Position numbers and translations under genes: made by a program. A stretch of 12,940 nt of DNA from Opitutia bacterium. GTDB lineage: Bacteria; Verrucomicrobiota; Verrucomicrobiia; Opitutales; Seribacteraceae. Each line of letters opens with the position of its first letter. Position 1 is the stretch's first letter. Shown piece after piece: positions 7,701-12,940 of the stretch. Under the pieces are notes generated by a model. The model did no database searches and was not told the origin of the DNA. It saw only the letters and a program-made list of their open reading frames with translations. Location of the stretch: the NCBI GenBank assembly GCA_018695085.1, contig JABHOU010000597.1:1-12940 (forward strand), written 5' to 3'.

Positions 7701-8456
7701 GCGAAAAGCCTGGATGACCCAGTCGCGCCACGGCCAGACGTGGCGGTTGCGGTCCTGTTGGTAGCCGTAGGTGTCGGCATAGCGGGCGACGTCGAGCCAC
7801 TCGGAGGTCATTCGCTCGGCGTATGCATCGCTATCCAGCAGGCGGTCGACTGCCTGTTGACGTGCCTTTGGATCCTTGTCTGCTAGAAAGGCGTCCAGTT
7901 CCTCCAAGGTGGGAGGCAGACCAGTCAGGTCGAAGGTCGCCCTTCGCAGCCAAGTGGCCTTATCGGTCTCCTCGCTTGGGGAGAGGTTCGTTCCCTCCAG
8001 TCGGTTGGCGATGAAGTGATCGATTGGGTTACGCGAAGAAGGGTGTTTGCTCTGGGGGACTGGGACTTTTTCGGGAAGGGGTTCGAATGCCCAATGCTTT
8101 TGGTACTTTCCTCCCTCGGAAATCCATTGGTCGAGAAGCTCTTTTTCCTTCTTCGTGAGAGGAAGCTTTGCCTTGGGAGGAGGCATAATTTCATCCAATT
8201 CGTCGCTGCGGATTCTCCAGTACATTTCGGAGTCCTCCAGCTTGCCGGGAACCAAGGCAATTACACCGCCATGCGACTTGGTGGCATTCTCGAATGAATC
8301 CAGCCTCAGTTTCGATTTTTGGTTCTTCGCATCCGGGCCATGGCACTTGAAGCACTTGTCCGACAGAATCGGTCGAATTTGCTGGTTAAAGTCAATTTCC
8401 GACATGAGCGGAACATGGCAAAGCATCAAGGTGGAAAGTATATTGCGAAGAGACAT
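4710..8456 (-). CDS. PSD1/planctomycete cytochrome c protein with two tandem LamG-like domains (module B)
   Basis: Encodes 1248 residues; ATG at 8456 with a purine-rich AGGGAAGA just upstream. A short Sec-type signal (about 1-18) precedes PSCyt1 with CFKCH at 35-39 and probable Met ligand in MPPP (91-94). PSCyt2/DUF1549 covers about 140-350 (TGLPPT at 178-183) and ends in a second heme motif, CSRCHDHKYDP (323-333). The middle holds two concanavalin-A/LamG-like domains: about 428-625 (LWLDAADLNS, then GEIGELLVYNRALP) and about 634-848 (VAYLSFDD, then GMLDEFYLYDRSLP). PSD1/DUF1553 follows (about 893-1248; NRLGLARWLTSPDHP at 939-953, FGSQGKPPTHPELLDWLA). The protein is probably exported and di-heme; LamG domains usually bind carbohydrate, so a surface or polysaccharide contact is inferred. 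The DUF1553 signature usually close to TNTPLQAL reads TDSASQSL at 1128-1135. The gene sits 67 bases after one DUF1501 gene and 14 before another. Confidence 0.93.
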   Translation of the reverse strand: MSLRNILSTLMLCHVPLMSEIDFNQQIRPILSDKCFKCHGPDAKNQKSKLRLDSFENATKSHGGVIALVPGKLEDSEMYWRIRSDELDEIMPPPKAKLPLTKKEKELLDQWISEGGKYQKHWAFEPLPEKVPVPQSKHPSSRNPIDHFIANRLEGTNLSPSEETDKATWLRRATFDLTGLPPTLEELDAFLADKDPKARQQAVDRLLDSDAYAERMTSEWLDVARYADTYGYQQDRNRHVWPWRDWVIQAFRKNLSYDLFVTEQIAGDLLPDATQDQILATCFNRLHSQKVEGGSVPEEFRIEYVADRVHTFGTAFLGLTFECSRCHDHKYDPITQKDYYSLSAYFNNIDEAGLYSYFTGSVPTPTLELGDLPSDEKIKVAERKLAEIAQSVEARKAFEKFKDSSKQDTMGLAVFFTEASTLGKNPEANWTPNKLKPSLWLDAADLNSSEETWLDLSGNENHAKRFGSPKIIPHKASGFSVMKYESSKNDYHEWRELKDIRTVFWLLSKKAGNSGSPLSHPSVHHFYSNGSKFWHPQHTHENIRNGNLRINGIAGNASSGYPSRLSVVSLRTSGDVTASRVGKDRGFDGKYNWDGEIGELLVYNRALPDMDIQKVEDFLMNKWKIQREAHRFGSPVAYLSFDDRKGNLIPNAANPSKSANTNGNNKEADGKHGRGIRFSGDDALSFPSGFGDFNRHQSFGMAFWLKPTQLLDRAVIVRRSQAWTDAASRGYEILLEDGKLSPALIHFWPGNAIRIRSKKKLPLNQWTHIGLSYDGSSKAKGLKLYENGKLAAVEVVKDHLTREITGGGSPFLAFAQRMRDRGFKNGMLDEFYLYDRSLPSSEVAILAGKAKELSPEDEYKLFLESKYEPYRTQKNALVTDRQAFGNQRQRLTEIMVMKEMHGNRETHILNRGLYSDRKAIVTAETPDFLPSEEKSPIENRLGLARWLTSPDHPLLARVTVNRYWQMIFGRGLVSTSEDFGSQGKPPTHPELLDWLARDFIDSGWDLRQLFKKMVLSSTYRQKSHFTPAALELDPENLLLSRAPTYRLPAEMIRDSALAASGLLQRKVGGPGVRPYDLKVSFKPINPDRAPHVYRRSLYTFWKRTAPSPVMMTFDSSKKDVCMVRREHTDSASQSLVLLNGPQFLEAARATAHKLVEKFGKQKDGELVAHAFRLLTSRKPEEEEFKILKQLLAEQKAFFFDSTKAKEFLANKPLQTGEYKVQTDDPSYFAAVTILVSALMNFDANLSKR

Positions 8457-8523
8457 TCTTCCCTATTCAAATAGACAGACGGATCATGAAGCCAAATAGA
8501 AACTTCTAAGAGACAAAAAGTGC
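8457..8523. other. 67-base gap between modules A and B
   Basis: Short, AT-leaning spacer between the stop codon of the module A DUF1501 gene and the start of the module B cytochrome gene. The only recognisable signal is the ribosome-binding stretch AGGGAAGA next to the ATG at 8456. Only very short inverted repeats are present (for example CTATT/AATAG near 8463), too small to call a terminator. Read-through between the modules is therefore likely. Confidence 0.5.
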
Positions 8524-9999
8524 TTACGACAAAACAGGCCTTACTACATGTCCATGTATATCCGTGAGCCTGTAATCTCTTCCCTGGAACCTGTGAGTGA
8601 GCTTCTTGTGATCGACTCCTAGCAAATGCATGATGGTGGCGTTAAGGTCGTGAACGTGCACGGGATCCTCGGTAATATTGTAACCGTAGTCATCCGTTGC
8701 ACCAAGTGAGAACCCCTTTTTGACTCCGGCTCCAGCCAGGAAGATGGAGAAACAACGAGGGTGGTGGTCGCGGCCGTAATTGGTCGGCGTCGACTTGCCT
8801 TGAGAATAAACTGTTCTGCCGAACTCCCCGCCCCAGACGATCAGCGTATCATCAAGCAAACCGCGCTGACGCAGGTCGGCGATCAAGGCAGCGGTCGGTT
8901 GGTCCGTATCGCGGCACTGCCCCTTCACTGCATTCGGGAGTCCCCCGTGATGATCCCAGCCCATGTGAAACAGCTGGATGCAACGAACGTCGCGCTCCGC
9001 CATGCGCCGGGCGAGCAAGCAGTTCGCTGCATAGGTTCCGGGCTTGAGAACATCCGGACCATAGCTCTCAAGAATATGTTTGGGCTCCTTGGAAACGTCG
9101 GTCAGTTCGGGCACGCTTGATTGCATGCGAAAAGCCATCTCATACTGGGAAATTCGGGAATCTATTTCGGGATCACCGACCACTTGCCGATCCTTCCGGT
9201 TCAAGCTCGCGATCTCGTCAAGCATCCCCCTCCTCATCTCACGATTGATTCCCTTTGGATCGGAAAGGTATAGAACCGGGTCTCCAGAATTTCTAAACTT
9301 TACGCCTTGGTGCTGAGTAGGCAGAAAACCGGCTCCCCACAGACGATCGTACAAGGGCTGGTCGTTGGGCCGCCCCGTGCCCCAGGAAGTCATAACGACG
9401 TATGCCGGCAAATCCTTATTCTCCGTACCCAAACCGTAACTCAACCAGGATCCTATGCTCGGACGACCGGCTAATTGATGCCCGGTCTGACAAAAGGTGA
9501 TGGCCGGGTCGTGGTTGATCGCCTCGGTATGCATCGACTTGATGAAGCACAATTCATCCGCCTCTTTGGACAAATGAGGGAGTACGTCGCTCATCCATTG
9601 TCCGGATTTTCCGCGCCGGGCGAACTTGAATATGCTAGGGGCGATGGGAAAATTCTTTTGCCCGGAAGTCATGGTCGTCAGGCGCTGGCCTCGGCGAATG
9701 GAATCAGGCAAATCCTTTCCGCGCTGTTTTTCCATAAGGGGCTTTGGATCGAACAAATCCATTTGGGATGGCGCTCCTGATTGAAACAAATAAATGACCC
9801 GCTTAGCCTTTGCGGGGAAATTCGGGAAGGTGTGTCCGGAACCGGCTAGTGCCTGTTTGGGGAGCAAACCGGCAAGAGCAGCAGTGCTCAAGGCTGCTGC
9901 GCCATTACGCAAGAAAACTCGCCGGTTGAGAAAATCCTGAGTGGAAGTCAGATCGGTTCTGGAAAGTAGAAGTTTCTTGAAGTCGTTCATCTTATTCAA
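8524..9999 (-). CDS. DUF1501 domain protein, Tat-exported (module A)
   Basis: Encodes 491 residues from a TTG at 9999. I prefer TTG because AAGGA (10011-10007) sits 7 bases before it, ideal spacing; the in-frame ATG at 9990 (residue 4) would be 16 bases away. A twin-arginine signal, NRRVFLRNG (from residue 25), leads into the hydrophobic stretch AAALSTAALAGLL. DUF1501 motifs: FQSGAPSQMDLFD (72-84), TEAINH (159-164), GWDHHGG (347-353), WGGEFGRT (389-396), GRDHHPR (409-415), VHVHDLNATI (447-456). These place it in the alkaline-phosphatase/sulfatase-like fold group; the reaction is unknown. The gene starts 3 bases after the upstream cytochrome gene ends, so the two are almost certainly co-transcribed and coupled. 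It aligns along its length with the DUF1501 gene at 3268-4695 but differs in the loop after TEAINH, in GWDHHGG versus GWDQHGG, and in its longer N-terminus. Confidence 0.93.
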   Translation of the reverse strand: MNKMNDFKKLLLSRTDLTSTQDFLNRRVFLRNGAAALSTAALAGLLPKQALAGSGHTFPNFPAKAKRVIYLFQSGAPSQMDLFDPKPLMEKQRGKDLPDSIRRGQRLTTMTSGQKNFPIAPSIFKFARRGKSGQWMSDVLPHLSKEADELCFIKSMHTEAINHDPAITFCQTGHQLAGRPSIGSWLSYGLGTENKDLPAYVVMTSWGTGRPNDQPLYDRLWGAGFLPTQHQGVKFRNSGDPVLYLSDPKGINREMRRGMLDEIASLNRKDRQVVGDPEIDSRISQYEMAFRMQSSVPELTDVSKEPKHILESYGPDVLKPGTYAANCLLARRMAERDVRCIQLFHMGWDHHGGLPNAVKGQCRDTDQPTAALIADLRQRGLLDDTLIVWGGEFGRTVYSQGKSTPTNYGRDHHPRCFSIFLAGAGVKKGFSLGATDDYGYNITEDPVHVHDLNATIMHLLGVDHKKLTHRFQGRDYRLTDIHGHVVRPVLS

Positions 10000-10002
10000 A
10001 GT

Positions 10003-12940
10003 TCAGTCCTTGGTGATTACTCGGTCGAGATTGAGAAGGATACTGGCGGTGGCCGAGTAGGCAGCAAGTTCAGGGACAGGAAGTGAGGGATCCGGTTTCG
10101 AAGCTCCCTGTGCAATGAGAGCCTTGGCCCTCTCCTCGTCTTTCTCGAATTGATTCCTTCGACGCTCGAACCCTGACTTGAGAACCTTGAGGGTATGGGC
10201 GTCAGGCGTACGGGCAGTGACGAGACGGAATCCCGTCGCCAATCGCGAATCGACTGAGTCTCCACCCTCCTTCATCATTCGTTGAGCGAGGGCTCTGGCG
10301 GCCTCCACGTAAGTAACCTCGTTCATGAGGGCCAATGCTTGCAAAGGCGTATTCGTACGGGACCGCTTGGGCATGCAGATCTCCCGGTTAGGGGCGTCGA
10401 ACAAGAGCATGGATGGGGGAGCGGCGGTACGCTTCCAGATCGTATACATGCTCCGGCGGTAGAGGCCCTCGCCCGAATCCGCCTTGTAATTCTTGAGGTT
10501 ACCATAACGGTTTGTTTCCGACCACACGCCCGCCGGCATGTAGGGACGGGTGCTGGGACCTCCAATCTTCGGCACGAGCAGACCGCTTGCCGCCAGGGCC
10601 TGGTCACGCACCAACTCACCCGTCAGACGGAACCGCGGACCTCTTGCCAGCAGCCGGTTTTCCGGATCCTTGCGGTAAAGCTCCTCCGGGGCGCTCGAGC
10701 TCTGGCGGTAGGCTTGGCTCAGCATGATGAACTTGATCATACCCTTCATGTCCCATGCTTGAGAAGGGTTACCCGCTACCTTGGGCAAGACGGTAGGCTT
10801 GGCAAACTCGACCGCCAGCCAATCGAGGAGTTCGGGATGAACGGGCCAGTCCGCTTGCGAACCAAAGTTTTCCGAAGTCTTCACAATTCCAACACCAAAG
10901 AGGCGTTCCCACATCCGGTTCACCCAAACGCGAGCGGTCAAGGGATGATCACCCGAGACCAACCAACGGGCCAGCCCAAGTCGATTTAAGGGTTGGTCTC
11001 CTGCCAAAGGAGGCAAAACCGCGGGCAGTTTTCTTTCCACCTTGTCGGTCGGTTGGTCGTACTCTCCGCGAGACAGGATGAAAGCATCCTTGGGAGCCGC
11101 CTTTTCCTTCATCACCATGGTGCTGGGAAACGTGTTCTTGAAATTGTCCAGGGCCTTCTGGGCTTGGGCCACCTTGGTCTGCGCTTGGGATACTGGGTTT
11201 CGGACATTTGCCATGAAATATTTTTCCAGTTGCTTGCTATCACTTGGTTTCAGTGATCCGGGCTCCTTTCGCAGCAAGGCAGAGAGATTAGCCGGCAACC
11301 CGGGCTTGCCGTCCAGTGACTTCACATTTTCCTGCGAGTAGGAAACGCGGAAGCGCCCCATGTTGTGCTGGTTGAGGGCTTCATGAAAGAACCGGACCAC
11401 GAGGTGGGCTTCCTCCGGTACCTTGGCTTGGGAATCCGCAAGGAACATGGCCTTGATCGGCTTGCGGCGGGTCGGCCCATCCACGGCCCATCCATTGCCA
11501 GGGTTCCCGTTGTTGACCATGCTGATATCCCACTTTTTCTGCGAATAGTCAGCTTCCCGTCGGGTCAGCTTTACCGGCGCGACCTTGCCTGCGCTGGGTC
11601 GAATTTCCGCTTCCACCCGTGTGAGCACGAAGTTTCCATTGCTGTATCGGCCCAGACTCTTTTGTGGCGTCCGGTCATCGGGTAGGCAGTCCAGCAAAAT
11701 GCCGGCAAACATACCAGCGGGTAAGGGCGCCTGTATTTCATAAACGTCATGCGGCGGGTTCTTGCCGCTGGGAAGCCACGACCCGTCCGGTTGCCTATTG
11801 AAGGTCGCCCCGCCCTTACTCGTGACGCTCTCTCCTGCCAAAGGTATCCATGATTGCTGGGGCTTTCCGTTCGCAAGGGCCTGTCTCTCCTTGCTCATCC
11901 ATTTTTCAAAGGCGGCAGTCAGGCCTGCCTTCTCGACTGATTGTGCCTTGGCCTCAGCTTCCTCCAGTTTCGCCTCCAATTCGGCTTTCCTTGTTTTATG
12001 GTCTGCGCTTGCCACCTTGATGAAGGGCATCGTGTTGAACCCGTTCTTGCCGTTGGCGGCCAAGACGCCGCTTTCGTCGTTCGAATTGAAGAAGGCAAAG
12101 AATTGATAGAATTCCTTTTGCGAGATCGGATCGTACTTGTGGTCGTGGCAACGGGCGCAGTTCATGGTCAGGGCCATCCAGGTCATGGAAGTGGTCTCCA
12201 CCCGGTCGATCACCGTTTCCACGAACCACTCCTCCACGATCCTTCCACCTTCGCCGTTGAGGCGGTGGTTCCGATTGAATCCGGTCGCCACGATTTGATC
12301 ACTGGTCGGGTTCGGCAACATGTCGCCGGCCAGTTGCTCGATGGTAAATTGGTCAAAAGGCAAATTCCGGTTGTAGGCGCCGATCAGCCATTCCCTCCAG
12401 AGCCACATATCCCGGCTTCCGTCGCTCTGGAACCCGTTGCTGTCCGCATAGCGGGCCAGATCCAACCATTCCAGCGCCATCCGTTCCCCGAAGTGGGTGG
12501 AGGAAAGCAAGCGGTCCAACGCCTTTTCATAGGCATCCGGGGAATCATCCTTCGCAAACGCATCCATCTCTTCGAGCGTGGGAGGTAGACCGATCAAGTC
12601 CAGGCTCGACCGCCGGAGCAAGGTCTCCTTGTCCGCCTCCTTTTTCATGCTCAACCCCTCCTCGATCAGTCGCTCGTTCAAAAAGGCATCGACCGGGTGC
12701 TTGGCATGAGCAGGTATCTCCGGGCGCTTCGGAGCGATAAAGGCCCAATGTCCTTGGTATTCGGCTCCTTGGTCGATCCATTTGCGCAGAGTCTCCTTTT
12801 GCTCATTGGTCAGGGACTTTCCGCTGTCGAGCGGAGGCATGTGGTCGTCGTCGTCCGCGGCCAGAAAGATCCTGTAGACCAGTTCGCTTTCCTTGGCACT
12901 CCCCTTGATGATCACCGGATCACCCGACTTGGCCAGTTTA
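10003..12940 (-). CDS. PSD1/planctomycete cytochrome c protein (module A; N-terminus cut by window)
   Basis: The frame is open from the right edge to a TGA at 10003-10005, about 978 residues in the window. The signal peptide and the PSCyt1 CxxCH should lie beyond the edge. The visible part begins inside PSCyt1 (KLAKSGDPVIIKGSAKESEL, then DHMPPLDSGK with a probable Met ligand). Counting from the codon at 12915, PSCyt2/DUF1549 covers about 70-280 (TGFNRNHRLNGEGG at 211-224) and ends in CARCHDHKYDP at 253-263, a heme site. A charged helical stretch (about 306-345) looks coiled-coil. A central beta-rich domain (about 355-527) of the kind common in this family has no LamG motif. PSD1/DUF1553 follows (about 600-970) with NRLGLARWL, FGSQADWPVHPELLDWLA and the canonical TNTPLQAL at 854-861. 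It is the partner of the DUF1501 gene 3 bases downstream and a paralogue of the cytochrome gene at 4710-8456, which differs in the centre. The function of the family is unproven. Confidence 0.93.
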   Translation of the reverse strand, partial: KLAKSGDPVIIKGSAKESELVYRIFLAADDDDHMPPLDSGKSLTNEQKETLRKWIDQGAEYQGHWAFIAPKRPEIPAHAKHPVDAFLNERLIEEGLSMKKEADKETLLRRSSLDLIGLPPTLEEMDAFAKDDSPDAYEKALDRLLSSTHFGERMALEWLDLARYADSNGFQSDGSRDMWLWREWLIGAYNRNLPFDQFTIEQLAGDMLPNPTSDQIVATGFNRNHRLNGEGGRIVEEWFVETVIDRVETTSMTWMALTMNCARCHDHKYDPISQKEFYQFFAFFNSNDESGVLAANGKNGFNTMPFIKVASADHKTRKAELEAKLEEAEAKAQSVEKAGLTAAFEKWMSKERQALANGKPQQSWIPLAGESVTSKGGATFNRQPDGSWLPSGKNPPHDVYEIQAPLPAGMFAGILLDCLPDDRTPQKSLGRYSNGNFVLTRVEAEIRPSAGKVAPVKLTRREADYSQKKWDISMVNNGNPGNGWAVDGPTRRKPIKAMFLADSQAKVPEEAHLVVRFFHEALNQHNMGRFRVSYSQENVKSLDGKPGLPANLSALLRKEPGSLKPSDSKQLEKYFMANVRNPVSQAQTKVAQAQKALDNFKNTFPSTMVMKEKAAPKDAFILSRGEYDQPTDKVERKLPAVLPPLAGDQPLNRLGLARWLVSGDHPLTARVWVNRMWERLFGVGIVKTSENFGSQADWPVHPELLDWLAVEFAKPTVLPKVAGNPSQAWDMKGMIKFIMLSQAYRQSSSAPEELYRKDPENRLLARGPRFRLTGELVRDQALAASGLLVPKIGGPSTRPYMPAGVWSETNRYGNLKNYKADSGEGLYRRSMYTIWKRTAAPPSMLLFDAPNREICMPKRSRTNTPLQALALMNEVTYVEAARALAQRMMKEGGDSVDSRLATGFRLVTARTPDAHTLKVLKSGFERRRNQFEKDEERAKALIAQGASKPDPSLPVPELAAYSATASILLNLDRVITKD
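10007..10011 (-). promoter_or_regulatory. Shine-Dalgarno AAGGA for the TTG start at 9999
   Basis: AAGGA lies inside the last codons of the upstream cytochrome gene (10003-12940), 7 bases before the TTG at 9999. This is the clearest ribosome binding site in the window and decides the start of the DUF1501 gene in favour of TTG over the ATG nine bases further in. Its position within the upstream coding region implies coupled translation. Confidence 0.6.

Noticed and set aside
8462..8520. Short inverted repeats in the 67-base gap as a terminator between the two modules
   Set aside because: The stems are only about five bases and no U-run follows.
4514..9795. Identical 17-base stretch at 4514-4530 and 9779-9795 as a possible recombination or mobile-element repeat
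   Set aside because: It encodes part of the conserved IYLFQSG motif in both DUF1501 genes, so coding constraint or paralogy explains it. No inverted ends or transposase are near.
10282..12588. Plus-strand open frames at 10282-10989 and 11941-12588 (235 and 215 residues)
   Set aside because: Both are antisense to well-conserved DUF1553 and DUF1549 segments and show no domain of their own.
12913..12915. GTG as the start of the rightmost cytochrome gene
   Set aside because: The frame is open further upstream to the window edge and codes for residues (KLAKSGDP) that fit the middle of the PSCyt1 domain, so the true start and heme motif lie outside.

Overview
The window shows a stretch of a bacterial chromosome of the PVC superphylum (Planctomycetota or Verrucomicrobiota). 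The assignment rests on gene content: planctomycete-type cytochrome proteins (PSCyt1/PSCyt2/PSD1, that is DUF1549/DUF1553), DUF1501 proteins, and a PVC-type heme-binding beta-propeller protein are expanded almost only in that group. Phylum or genus cannot be settled from the sequence alone. Base composition looks moderate, and the short intergenic gaps are AT-rich.

All five genes lie on the minus strand, so transcription runs from the right edge to the left. From right to left they are: (A1) a PSD1 cytochrome protein cut by the right edge (10003-12940); (A2) a Tat-exported DUF1501 protein (8524-9999), whose ribosome binding site lies inside the end of A1; (B1) a second, larger PSD1 cytochrome protein with two tandem LamG-like domains in its middle (4710-8456); (B2) a second DUF1501 protein (3268-4695); and, after a 169-base AT-rich gap, (C) a large SGNH / beta-propeller / HEAT / cytochrome c fusion cut by the left edge (1-3098). 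Gaps between A1, A2, B1 and B2 are 3, 67 and 14 bases, so these four look like one operon. C may be its distal end or may have its own promoter.

The layout is a tandem pair of the same two-gene module (secreted cytochrome + DUF1501). The two cytochrome proteins share their N-terminal heme/DUF1549 half and C-terminal DUF1553 half but carry unrelated central segments, as if a recognition module had been swapped. The cytochrome proteins carry heme-attachment motifs that require export unfolded (Sec), while the DUF1501 proteins carry twin-arginine signals (Tat, folded export). The partners would therefore meet outside the cytoplasmic membrane. The biochemical role of PSD1/DUF1501 pairs is not established. 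Use in extracellular substrate (for example polysaccharide) processing coupled to electron transfer is inference only, and no sulfatase, glycoside hydrolase, transporter or regulator is present here to name a substrate.

No RNA gene, CRISPR array, insertion sequence, phage gene or attachment site was seen. No gap between genes exceeds 169 bases.
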